27,313 nucleotides of DNA, from assembly GCA_021770615.1 (NCBI GenBank), contig JAETQR010000044.1:1-27313 (forward strand), given 5' to 3'. The stretch comes from Lachnospiraceae bacterium. GTDB taxonomy: Bacteria; Bacillota_A; Clostridia; Lachnospirales; Lachnospiraceae. Under the pieces are notes generated by a model. The model had not been told where the DNA came from. It saw nothing but the letters and a program-made list of their open reading frames with translations, and searched no databases. Shown here in pieces: positions 1-6,270 of this stretch. Position 1 is the first letter of the stretch, and each line of letters opens with the position of its first letter. A program made the translations under genes and the position numbers.

Positions 1-38
1 TCATGAGGGATAATTCAAAAGACAATCATCCCTCATGA
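1..38. repeat. 11-bp perfect inverted repeat
   Basis: TCATGAGGGAT at 1-11 is exactly complementary to ATCCCTCATGA at 28-38, with a 16-nt loop. No T-run follows on the plus strand, so it is not a classic terminator in that direction. It could end an upstream gene or be a binding site in the integrated element. The window starts exactly on it, so its full context is not visible. Confidence 0.6.
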
Positions 39-143
39 CAAGGTAATATAGAGATACATTTATTTTGACGAATTCTGCAAATTAATAACTCATATAAAGT
101 GAAAAATAACAATAGAATAAAACTGAATATGGAATTTAACACG

Positions 144-181
144 AGCAGTTAGTCTATGAAAAATAGGTCAGCTGCTTTTTT
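144..181 (+). terminator. Intrinsic terminator or attenuator before the xis-like gene
   Basis: Positions 144-155 pair with 165-176 (five Watson-Crick pairs at the base, AGCAG with CTGCT, then a stretch with three G-U pairs and one mismatch) around a 9-nt loop. Six T residues follow at 176-181. It lies about 10 nt before the Shine-Dalgarno sequence of the next gene, so it would either end an upstream transcript or attenuate xis expression. Confidence 0.55.
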
Positions 182-205
182 CATGTCCAAAAGGAGGTGG
201 CGTGT

Positions 206-415
206 ATGGGATATGCACGTAAAGATGTAGAAAAGACCAAAAAAATAGCCAAGAAATTTGTTCGCTATCAGGAAGGTGCGGAACTTTACAGCATTGGGTT
301 GACAAAATTCCAGGAGCTGGCAAAAGAGGCGAAAGCAGTGTACAAGATTGATAAAGTTGCTCTTGTAAATTGTGAGATCTTTGAGAAATATCTGGAGACA
401 TTTCGGATTGCGTAG
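206..415 (+). CDS. Xis-like small DNA-binding protein of an integrative element
   Basis: The product is 69 residues and very basic at its N-terminus. The centre (about residues 19-60) has the layout of small excisionase-type winged-helix proteins: a GAELYSIG strand/helix start, a TKFQELAKEAKA recognition-helix-like segment, and a final EIFEKYLETF helix. It resembles the DUF6462-type proteins next to Tn916-like integrases in Clostridia; that name is from memory. ATG 206 is chosen because AGGAGG at 192-197 lies 8 nt upstream; the GTG at 197 overlaps that site. It precedes an RHH gene and the integrase, the usual order for element excision control. Expected role: bend DNA at the element ends to favour excision. 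Confidence 0.75.
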   Translation: MGYARKDVEKTKKIAKKFVRYQEGAELYSIGLTKFQELAKEAKAVYKIDKVALVNCEIFEKYLETFRIA

Positions 416-508
416 AAAACAGAAGAAACTTGCGGAAGGACGAAAAACAGGGATTGACTTTTTGTCATACGAAAATTATAATGTGGATGTGGAGGAATAA
501 GAACAGAT

Positions 509-679
509 ATGGCGAGAACAGGAAGACCAAAATCGGAAAATGTAAAAAAGAAAGTATTGAGTATCCGGGTGGAAGATTCTATGTATAAGCGTATCTGTGA
601 TTATGCCGGAAAACACAAAATGACTGTGACAGAAGTTGTCTTGCAGGGACTGGAGAAAGTTTTGAACAGACCTGAATAA
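509..679 (+). CDS. Ribbon-helix-helix (Arc/CopG-like) DNA-binding protein
   Basis: This is a 56-residue reading frame. It starts MARTGRPKSE, a basic arm, followed by a beta strand KKKVLSIRVED (residues 13-23), then helix MYKRICDYAGKHK and helix TVTEVVLQGLEKVL. This strand-helix-helix order is the ribbon-helix-helix fold, which binds DNA as a dimer through paired N-terminal strands. GGAGG at 491-495 lies 13 nt before the ATG, a longer gap than usual. It sits between the xis-like gene and the integrase and probably regulates element genes. Fold call is fairly firm; the operator is unknown. Confidence 0.75.
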   Translation: MARTGRPKSENVKKKVLSIRVEDSMYKRICDYAGKHKMTVTEVVLQGLEKVLNRPE

Positions 680-714
680 TATGGAGTCCTTCCTTTATTT
701 GAAGGAGGATTTAT

Positions 715-1746
715 ATGGCACAGACAAGAAAAGATCTGCGGGGTAGAGTCCTGCGGAAAGGTGAATCACAGAGACGTTCCGATGAGAGGTATGTATATAC
801 TTATACGGACCCACTTGGAAGACGTAAGTATGTTTATGCACAAGACCTTGTAACGCTTCGGGAAAAAGAAGCACAACTCATGAAAGATCAGATGGACGGT
901 CTGGATATCTATGTTGCCGGAAAGGCTACTGTAAATTTTGTATTTGACCGTTACATGAGTCTCAAAAACAATCTGAAACCGACGACCAAGAGCAATTATC
1001 TGTATATGTATGACCGCTTTGTGCGAGATACATTTGGAAAGCGGAATATAGCAGAGATCAAGTATTCAGATGTAGTGCAATTCTATAATTATCTGGTTAA
1101 GAAACAAGAATTGCAGATCAATACACTGGAAACAGTTCATACGTTACTGCATCCGACTTTTCAACTGGCAGTGAGGGATGACATTATCAGAAAAAATCCT
1201 TCGGATGGTGTCATGGCAGAATTAAAGAAAAATTTAGGTATGAAAACCGGTGTGAGACATGCACTGACAATTCCACAGCAGAGAGCATTTATGGAATATA
1301 TTGCCACGCATCCGATTTATTATCACTGGTGGCCAATCTTTACGGTTTTTCTTGGGACAGGCTGTCGTATTGGTGAAGTGTTGGGATTGAGATGGGAAGA
1401 CATCAATTATGAGAAGCGGAGTATCTGCGTCAATCATAATCTGACGTATTATCCGGTAGGTGAGGATTGTGCTTCAGAAAATCACATTTCAACACCGAAA
1501 ACAGAAGCTGGGATGCGAACCATTCCTATGTTGGATGCGGTAAAAGATGCCTTTGAAATGATCTGGGAAGAACAAAAAGAGACTTTTTGCACAAGGCTTT
1601 GTGAAAGAGAAACCAATCTGAAGGTTATCCAGTCGATTATGGGGCATAAGGATATTCAGACTACGATGGATATCTATGCGGAAGCGACCGAGGAGAAAAA
1701 ACAGGAAACATCTGAACATTTGGCTGCAACAATGGATGTATTTTAA
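715..1746 (+). CDS. Tn916-like tyrosine recombinase (integrase) with an internal deletion
   Basis: The product is 343 residues; Tn916-type integrases are about 400. It has an N-terminal arm-binding region (about 1-60), a SAM-like core-binding domain (about 70-170) and a C-terminal catalytic domain. Catalytic Arg (R218 in TGCRIGE), beta-hairpin Lys (K262 in TPKTEAG), His (H311 in MGHKD) and nucleophile Tyr (Y321 in MDIYAEAT) are present. The HxLRHT motif that supplies the second Arg is missing: residue 289 (EEQKE) runs straight into TFCTRLCERETN, which in relatives follows the LRH motif. The join is in frame, so about 60 residues were deleted without a stop. The enzyme is expected to be inactive, leaving the element stranded unless helped in trans. 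Start ATG 715 follows GAAGGAGG with normal spacing. Confidence 0.88.
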   Translation: MAQTRKDLRGRVLRKGESQRRSDERYVYTYTDPLGRRKYVYAQDLVTLREKEAQLMKDQMDGLDIYVAGKATVNFVFDRYMSLKNNLKPTTKSNYLYMYDRFVRDTFGKRNIAEIKYSDVVQFYNYLVKKQELQINTLETVHTLLHPTFQLAVRDDIIRKNPSDGVMAELKKNLGMKTGVRHALTIPQQRAFMEYIATHPIYYHWWPIFTVFLGTGCRIGEVLGLRWEDINYEKRSICVNHNLTYYPVGEDCASENHISTPKTEAGMRTIPMLDAVKDAFEMIWEEQKETFCTRLCERETNLKVIQSIMGHKDIQTTMDIYAEATEEKKQETSEHLAATMDVF

Positions 1747-1770
1747 GAAGGGCTTATGAAGACTTCCATC

Positions 1771-1848
1771 TGACAACAGAAAGAACCAAATGACATCAAA
1801 TTGACAACAAATATAATTTGACAATGGTTCATCATGAATAATGATGAA
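1771..1848. repeat. TGACAAC-type direct repeats and hairpin after the integrase
   Basis: TGACAAC at 1771-1777 and 1802-1808, with variants TGACATC at 1791-1797 and TGACAAT at 1819-1825, all in the same orientation, within 80 nt of the integrase stop. An 8-bp hairpin (1828-1835 with 1841-1848) follows. Integrases of this family bind short direct repeats near element ends with their N-terminal domain, so these are likely arm-type sites, and the element boundary should be nearby. The boundary itself cannot be fixed from one end. Confidence 0.55.
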
Positions 1849-1904
1849 GAGAAGACAATTTAATAGAAACAGCCCAGCGAAGCGTTATGAAGAATAACGA
1901 ATAA

Positions 1905-2576
1905 ATGCTAAAAAAATTCCCGACGATGAAGAGTCTGGATAAGAAATCCTCCGACGGTGGAAAGACTGTGAAAAAGGAAGAGAAACAGGAGACAAAGAAA
2001 AGCAGCATTTCCCGGGAGCAGGCACTGGAGCTGCTTAAGAAATATAACAAAGAACCGTTCCACATCCAGCACGCATTGACTGTAGAGGGTGTGATGCGTT
2101 GGTTTGCGAAGGAACTTGGCTATGCAGAGGAAGAGGAATTCTGGGGGATCACGGGATTGCTTCACGACATAGATTTTGAGCTTTATCCGGAGGAACACTG
2201 TAAGAAGGCGCCGGAGCTTTTGCGTGAGGCAGGCGTAGGCGAGGACATGATCTACGCAGTCTGTTCCCATGGTTACGGAATCTGCAGCGACGAGGAACCC
2301 AAGCTTGAGATGGAAAATGTACTCTTTGCGTCGGACGAGCTGACAGGCCTGATCTGGTCCTGCGCCCTGATGCGTCCGTCCAAAAGCACGATGGATCTGG
2401 AAGTCAAGAGCCTGAAAAAGAAGTTCAAGGATAAGAGGTTCGCGGCGGGCTGCTCCAGAGAGGTCATTGCCCAGGGGGCGGAGAGATTAGGCTGGGAACT
2501 TGAGGAGCTTTTTGATAAGACGATCCAGGCAATGAGAAGCTGCGAGGTGGCTGTGGCAGAGGCTATGGAGAAATAA
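1905..2576 (+). CDS. HD-domain phosphohydrolase-like protein
   Basis: The product is 223 residues. The core has H53 and H56 in the FHIQHAL segment, then H87-D88 in GLLHDIDFE, which gives the His/Asp metal ligands of an HD-superfamily hydrolase. A later SHGYG segment (about residues 122-126) and an ASDELTGLIW segment (about 145) are also typical of this subgroup. Substrate is unknown. Residues 1-34 are a Lys/Glu/Ser-rich stretch that relatives appear to lack, as their similarity would begin near SISREQALELL. The ATG at 1905 has no good Shine-Dalgarno; ATG 1926 and GTG 1968 are in-frame alternatives. The gene lies immediately beyond the integrated element, so its native 5' end may have been replaced. 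A terminator follows. Confidence 0.8.
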   Translation: MLKKFPTMKSLDKKSSDGGKTVKKEEKQETKKSSISREQALELLKKYNKEPFHIQHALTVEGVMRWFAKELGYAEEEEFWGITGLLHDIDFELYPEEHCKKAPELLREAGVGEDMIYAVCSHGYGICSDEEPKLEMENVLFASDELTGLIWSCALMRPSKSTMDLEVKSLKKKFKDKRFAAGCSREVIAQGAERLGWELEELFDKTIQAMRSCEVAVAEAMEK

Positions 2577-2584
2577 AAAGGATT

Positions 2585-2635
2585 GAAACGGAGGCTAAAT
2601 GGCATGCAGTGCTGTCTGGCCTTCGTTTCATTTGT
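2585..2635 (+). terminator. Rho-independent terminator after the HD gene
   Basis: Eleven positions at 2585-2595 (GAAACGGAGGC) pair with 2619-2629 (GCCTTCGTTTC) with a single G-U pair, and the stem is followed by a short T-rich stretch ATTTGTT. It begins nine nt after the HD gene stop. Confidence 0.7.
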
Positions 2636-2751
2636 TACAGATTCATAAAGGATTAAGAAATATCGGCACATATTATTAAATTCTTTTTGTTATCCTTAGT
2701 GAGCAAAGATACTGTAATCAAACAAGGAAAGAAAAGGAAGGAGATACAGGG

Positions 2752-3249
2752 ATGGAGTCAAAAAAGGTTACCCTGGGACTGCTGGTATTTTATCTGGCTG
2801 TCCTGACATGGATCATTGTTTTTAAAATGCAGTTTTCATTTGGAAATCTGGGCCATATGAGGAGTATAAATCTTATCCCGTTCGGAGAGTCGGTTATCAT
2901 AAACGGAGAAATGGATTTCAATGAAATTATCAATAATGTGCTTGCATTTGTTCCCTTTGGAGTTCTGGCACATGTCCTTTGGGAGGGAAAGCCGTTATTC
3001 ATGGAAGTGGCTCCAATTGTGCTTACAAGCCTGCTGTTTGAGACGCTGCAGTATATGTTGGCAGTGGGGATGAGTGATATTACAGATCTTATTACAAATT
3101 CTCTGGGAGGAGCGGCCGGTATCGGGATCGCTTTTGCAATCTCAAAAATATTTCGGGGGAACTGGAAGAAAGTTATTAATATTGTAAGTCTGGGCTGCGC
3201 GGCGATGCTTGCTCTGCTGGTGGCGGTATTGGTGGTGGCTAATTGGTGA
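2752..3249 (+). CDS. VanZ-like integral membrane protein
   Basis: The product is 165 residues with about four to five hydrophobic segments: about 7-25, 60-80, 82-105, 112-132 and 140-163. The motif layout INLIPF (residues about 40-45), NNVLAFVPFGVL, then FETLQ and DITDLITNSLGGAAG matches the VanZ family, whose founding member raises teicoplanin tolerance by an unclear mechanism; most chromosomal copies are not resistance genes. AAGGAG lies about 11 nt before the ATG. A weak TTGTTA/TACTGT promoter-like pair lies at 2687-2715. It stands alone between a terminator and the toxin-antitoxin promoter, so it is probably monocistronic. Confidence 0.82.
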   Translation: MESKKVTLGLLVFYLAVLTWIIVFKMQFSFGNLGHMRSINLIPFGESVIINGEMDFNEIINNVLAFVPFGVLAHVLWEGKPLFMEVAPIVLTSLLFETLQYMLAVGMSDITDLITNSLGGAAGIGIAFAISKIFRGNWKKVINIVSLGCAAMLALLVAVLVVANW

Positions 3250-3291
3250 TAAATCATTTCCGGTACGGAACAAATTAAAGAGGTGCTTGAT

Positions 3292-3333
3292 ATGGCAACT
3301 ACATTAGTACGGGTTAGAATGTATCTGGCATAG
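3292..3333 (+). pseudogene. Remnant of a RelB/DinJ-type antitoxin start
   Basis: A 13-codon frame encodes MATTLVRVRMYLA and stops. An AAAGAGGTG ribosome-binding-like sequence lies 8 nt upstream. MATT-x-V-x-VRM is the characteristic beginning of RelB/DinJ antitoxins, whose ribbon-helix-helix strand it encodes. The rest of the gene is absent. This is read from pattern memory and the fragment is very short, so it may be chance, though start, ribosome site and motif agree. Confidence 0.4.
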
Positions 3334-3360
3334 GTGTATACATCCATGTTGCATTTTTTG

Positions 3361-3389
3361 TTGTTATCTGGACATAATTATGCTATAAT
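3361..3389 (+). promoter_or_regulatory. Sigma-A-type promoter for the toxin-antitoxin pair
   Basis: TTGTTA at 3361-3366 and TATAAT at 3384-3389 are separated by 17 nt, and TGC directly before the -10 box gives an extended -10. The antitoxin start lies 27 nt past the -10 box with AAGGAG in between. No clear operator palindrome overlaps it, apart from the GTATAC-centred sequence near 3335-3345. Confidence 0.75.
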
Positions 3390-3415
3390 TGTGTTAAAGA
3401 AAGGAGTGAAGCATT

Positions 3416-3679
3416 ATGCCACTTATTATGCCTATTAAGGATTTACGCAATACAACCGAGATTTCTAATATCGCACACAAGGAACAGGAGCCTATTTTTA
3501 TTACCAAGAACGGATATAGCGATTTAGTTGTAATGAGTAGTGAATTATATGATAAATTTGCAAGAATGAACCGCATTGACCAAGCCATATTTGAGTCTGA
3601 GCAGGAAATTGCTAACGGAGCAGAAGCAGTTGACGCAGAGATAGTTTTTGCAGAATTGGAGAAAAAACATTTTGGATAA
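3416..3679 (+). CDS. Phd/YefM-family antitoxin
   Basis: The product is 87 residues. Residues 5-50 (MPIKDLRNTTEISNIAHKEQ, then EPIFITKNGYSDLVVMSSE) follow the Phd/YefM pattern: a DNA-binding N-terminal domain with the conserved xxITKNGxxxLVVMS strand and turn. The C-terminal half (about 51-87) is helical and acidic and would wrap the toxin. It should neutralise the downstream ParE/RelE toxin and repress its own promoter. AAGGAG at 3400-3405 is 10 nt before the ATG, and the promoter is directly upstream. The next gene starts inside this one, the usual coupling in such modules. Confidence 0.88.
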   Translation: MPLIMPIKDLRNTTEISNIAHKEQEPIFITKNGYSDLVVMSSELYDKFARMNRIDQAIFESEQEIANGAEAVDAEIVFAELEKKHFG

Positions 3680-3974
3680 ATACAAGGTAAAAGTCAACCC
3701 CAAAGCAATCCATGAATTAGACCACATTTACAAATATATCGCAAATGAGAAATCGGCTCCTGAAAATGCCAAAGGACAGATTGACAGAATTAAGAGGTCT
3801 ATTTTAAGCCTAGACACATTTCCACAGTCCCATCAAGAGCGTAACGAGGGTAGATATGCCGGAAAAGGCTACCGTCAGTTACTGATTGATAATTATATCG
3901 CCATTTTCCGCATTGATGAACCATGCAAAACAGTATATGTAGTAACAATACAGTATCAAGGACGAAATCTATAA
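3672..3974 (+). CDS. ParE/RelE-family toxin
   Basis: The product is 100 residues from TTG 3672, which overlaps the antitoxin stop and has GGAG about 10 nt upstream; longer starts inside the antitoxin add residues outside the fold. The sequence MDKYKVKVNPKAIHELDHIYKYI gives strand 1 and the long helix. It continues with an ENAKGQIDRIKRSIL helix, a TFPQSHQERNEGRYAGKGYRQL segment and the closing IAIFRIDE...VYVVTIQYQGRNL sheet. This is the RelE/ParE superfamily. Whether it acts on ribosome-bound mRNA or on gyrase cannot be decided from sequence alone. It ends at a bidirectional terminator facing a minus-strand locus. Confidence 0.87.
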   Translation: MDKYKVKVNPKAIHELDHIYKYIANEKSAPENAKGQIDRIKRSILSLDTFPQSHQERNEGRYAGKGYRQLLIDNYIAIFRIDEPCKTVYVVTIQYQGRNL

Positions 3975-3979
3975 AACAG

Positions 3980-4010
3980 GCGCCAAATGACACTATAAAT
4001 CATTTGGTGC
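3980..4010. terminator. Bidirectional terminator between convergent genes
   Basis: Positions 3980-3990 (GCGCCAAATGA) pair with 4000-4010 (TCATTTGGTGC) with one G-U pair and a 9-nt loop. T-rich TTGTCTTGATTT follows on the plus strand and the complement of an A-rich stretch follows on the minus strand. It includes the last codons of the minus-strand gene. Confidence 0.65.
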
Positions 4011-4289
4011 TTGTCTTGATTTAAGGTAGTCATCAATCTTTGCGCTGATAAATGAATTGTACACTTTTATTAATGCATCTATAATACTGGTTTTTTCATA
4101 TTCCGCAACCTGCTTTATCAGCCGTTTGTAGACTTTTCCGATATCCCAGTGGGTAGGGATCGCATAGCCGCACGCTCTTACATTATCAAAACTGCCGGAA
4201 GTCATACCAGCTTCTTCAATAAAATCATCACTTACCCGGTCAATGTTATCACTATGATAAATGTCTGCCAGTCCGTACATTTTTTCCAA
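3993..4289 (-). CDS. Uncharacterised small protein downstream of a DUF3990 remnant
   Basis: Up to 98 residues, read from TTG 4289; ATG 4280 is the alternative, and neither has a strong ribosome site. The centre has a distinctive EEAGMTSGSFDNVRACGYAIPTHWDIGKVYKRLI segment (split here into DFIEEAGMTSGSFDNV and RACGYAIPTHWDIGKV), then helices ending IDALIKVYNSFISAKIDDYL. I do not know a named domain for it. It follows, on the same strand, a broken DUF3990 gene; such genes often come in small toxin/antitoxin-like sets. It may have lost its N-terminus. Function unknown. Confidence 0.5.
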   Translation of the reverse strand: MEKMYGLADIYHSDNIDRVSDDFIEEAGMTSGSFDNVRACGYAIPTHWDIGKVYKRLIKQVAEYEKTSIIDALIKVYNSFISAKIDDYLKSRQAPNDL

Positions 4290-4316
4290 TCTTTTTTCCC
4301 CAGGGAATTTACAATA

Positions 4317-4614
4317 TCAACCCTGGTATTTAATGTTTTTCTTGCAATATAATCAATCCAATGAGTTATCCGTACAGAAATTGATCTGATGTGTCGGATA
4401 TTTCTCTAAATTCTTTGATTTTTAAGCTGTCATATAAAATTATATCGTAAACAGATACGATTTTGGTTTCATAGCGTATTGCCAATCTTTGAGCCTGCTC
4501 CTTTATAACCGTACAATAAAACCCCGGCCCGAAGTCCTTTGTATTTTTTCCGGGGCGTATTTCAGGTTTTTCTACAGGTATATAGCCTCCATGATATACT
4601 GCTATTTTCGACAT
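4317..4614 (-). pseudogene. DUF3990-family gene, internally deleted and frameshifted
   Basis: From ATG 4614 (ribosome site AGAGGATG just upstream on the minus strand) the frame encodes MSKIAVYHGGYIPVEKPEIR, then DFGPGFYCTVIKEQAQRLA, the start of DUF3990 proteins, which have an ADP-ribosyltransferase-like look (YHGG...DFGPGFY). After SLKIKEF (about residue 70) it drifts and stops at 4366. In another frame the same stretch reads KYPTHQINFCTDNSLD, which I recognise as the C-terminal motif of the family, then an in-frame TGA at 4353-4355 and a stop at 4317. So about 100 residues in the middle are gone, the frame is broken and a nonsense codon was gained. Confidence 0.6.
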
Positions 4615-4794
4615 ATGTCATCCTCTTCGTTCGCTTGATTTTTGGCATCCCACGATCGCTACATTTTTATATCTATATTTTACCCTCAAAACAAAGGTTC
4701 AACAACTGTTTTTTTTGATATGGTTTTTTCTGTGTCATACCGGATGTTAATCGTGACAAGACGCTTCTGCCCTTATGCTGAGGGTTATTTCCAA

Positions 4795-4823
4795 TTGAAA
4801 AGTCCCTTCTTTTATGATACGAT
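4795..4823 (+). promoter_or_regulatory. Candidate promoter for the glycan operon
   Basis: TTGAAA at 4795-4800 and TACGAT at 4818-4823 are 17 nt apart, 43 nt before the first operon start at 4867. The interval 4620-4866 holds no gene; it also shows no obvious riboswitch or terminator. The -10 match is only four of six, so this is tentative, but it is the best candidate before the operon. Confidence 0.4.
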
Positions 4824-4866
4824 AAAATAAAAGGTAGAATGTGCAACGTAATGGGGAGGACTAGAG

Positions 4867-6171
4867 ATGAGCCGTACAATGAGGAAAAAATTATTTTCTA
4901 TGTTAGATTCCCAGGAGGAAATGTATAGGACATTCGAGAGGATTGTGACAAAAGGAAACTGTGTGGGGCAGGGCTGTGGATTGTCGGTTCTTCTGGCCGA
5001 TGCCCAGGAAAGCGCCATCAATATTGGAAATACAGTGGAAACATTGTGTGGCGAGGGGACAGAGACGGTCAAGGGGCTTGAAGAGTATTGTGAAATAATC
5101 TATCAGATGTCCCTTGCTATAGAGGATATGGACAGGCAAAAAGAACTTTTGAGCCAGATGAAAGAGCTACTTTTGCAAATCCGGCGTTTTCTTAAAAAGG
5201 AGATGCCAGATAAACGGGAGGTGGTATTTCTTCCATATAAGGCGTCCATGTGGGATTCTCTGGAAAGTGTCTGGATGGCTGCGAAGGAGGATGAGAATGC
5301 AGACGTCTATGTAATCCCCATCCCCTATTATGGCCGGAACCCTGACGGAACCTTTCGGGAAGAACACTATGAAGGGGAGAGATTTCCTGATTATATAGAG
5401 ATTACCCATTATGAGGACTATGCTTTTGAATTACGGCAACCGGATATGGTATTTATCCATAATCCTTATGACGACGGGAATTACGTGACCAGTGTCCCTC
5501 CTTTTTTTTACTCAAAAAATATAAAACGTTTTACGGAAAAATTAGTATATATCCCCTATTTTATAGGGGACGGAGAGCATGTGGCAGAGGATTGGGTCAT
5601 GGTCAAGGGTCTGCTTTACGCGGATTATATTATTGTGCGGACTGAGAGGGAAAAAGAGGAGTATATCCGGGAGTTTGAAAAAAACTTTCCGGGGTTTGAT
5701 ATTTCGAAAAAGCTTCTTCCTCTGGGATCTCCCAAAATGGATAAGGCGCGTTCTTTGCACAGGAGAAGCCTGGAAGTGCCGGAAGAGTGGAGGAAAAGGG
5801 CGGAAAGGAAAAAAGTCATTTTCTATAATACTACTGTGGATAGCCTGCTGAAAAAAAACGAGCCTTATTTGGAAAAGGTACGCGACGTGATTCGGTTTTT
5901 TGCAGGAAGGGAGGACGTGGTACTCTTGTGGCGCCCGCATCCTCTGATGGAGACAACGCTTTTGTCCACGAGGCCAGAGTTATATGAAAAGTATATAGAA
6001 ATAAAAAATCAATTTATCCGGGAGGATCTGGGGATTTATGATGATACACCGGACATGTATCCCGCCATTGGGCTAAGTGATGCGTATTATGGAGACTGGA
6101 GCTCGGTGGTCTGGCTGTACAAGGAGACAGGGAAACCGGTGCTGATACAGAGTGTGGATGATAGAGGATGA
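4867..6171 (+). CDS. CDP-glycerol glycerophosphotransferase-like protein (divergent)
   Basis: The product is 434 residues. Residues 1-110 are helical, with no predicted membrane segment. Residues about 115-434 look like a GT-B-type fold: KREVVFLPYKASMWDSLESV opens a Rossmann unit, then a PDYIEITHYEDYAFE linker and VIFYNTTVDSLL. WRPHP at 355-359 and GDWSSVVWLY starting at 409 stand where TagB/TagF enzymes have xKPHP and TDYSS. It would transfer a polyol-phosphate or related unit from a CDP donor. Unlike the other two transferases of this type here it lacks the extra Rossmann module and the HGxPxK motif. GGGAGG lies 7 nt before ATG 4867. The end, shortly after GKPVLIQ, may be slightly short. 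Confidence 0.65.
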   Translation: MSRTMRKKLFSMLDSQEEMYRTFERIVTKGNCVGQGCGLSVLLADAQESAINIGNTVETLCGEGTETVKGLEEYCEIIYQMSLAIEDMDRQKELLSQMKELLLQIRRFLKKEMPDKREVVFLPYKASMWDSLESVWMAAKEDENADVYVIPIPYYGRNPDGTFREEHYEGERFPDYIEITHYEDYAFELRQPDMVFIHNPYDDGNYVTSVPPFFYSKNIKRFTEKLVYIPYFIGDGEHVAEDWVMVKGLLYADYIIVRTEREKEEYIREFEKNFPGFDISKKLLPLGSPKMDKARSLHRRSLEVPEEWRKRAERKKVIFYNTTVDSLLKKNEPYLEKVRDVIRFFAGREDVVLLWRPHPLMETTLLSTRPELYEKYIEIKNQFIREDLGIYDDTPDMYPAIGLSDAYYGDWSSVVWLYKETGKPVLIQSVDDRG

Positions 6172-6270
6172 TGAGATAAGCAATTGTATCAAAATAGGAA
6201 AACATACCATCGCAGGGAAGGATAAGAAGAATATAGGACAAAATTGCCAAAAGAGAAAGGGAATATACTC

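Noticed and set aside
408..500. A 30-codon frame from TTG 408 (RRKQKKLAEGRK...NVDVEE) overlapping the xis-like stop
   Set aside because: Clean frame and basic start, but no separate ribosome site, a weak start codon and no recognised family. Not enough to call a gene.
4290..4372. A minus-strand frame (RITHWIDYIARKTLNTRVDIVNSLGKK) first read as the frameshifted N-terminus of the 98-residue gene
   Set aside because: The other frame over the same bases gives the DUF3990 C-terminal motif and stays in phase with the downstream gene, which explains the region better.
4620..4866. Leader region before the operon checked for a riboswitch, small RNA or JUMPstart-like element
   Set aside because: No stable nested stem set, no conserved riboswitch-like core and no JUMPstart sequence seen by eye; only a weak promoter candidate is reported.
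6172..6270. Open +1 frame after the stop of the first operon gene, considered as a frameshifted C-terminus
   Set aside because: The frame is short, lysine-rich and has no motif that continues a GT-B fold. The upstream protein already has its DWSS motif.
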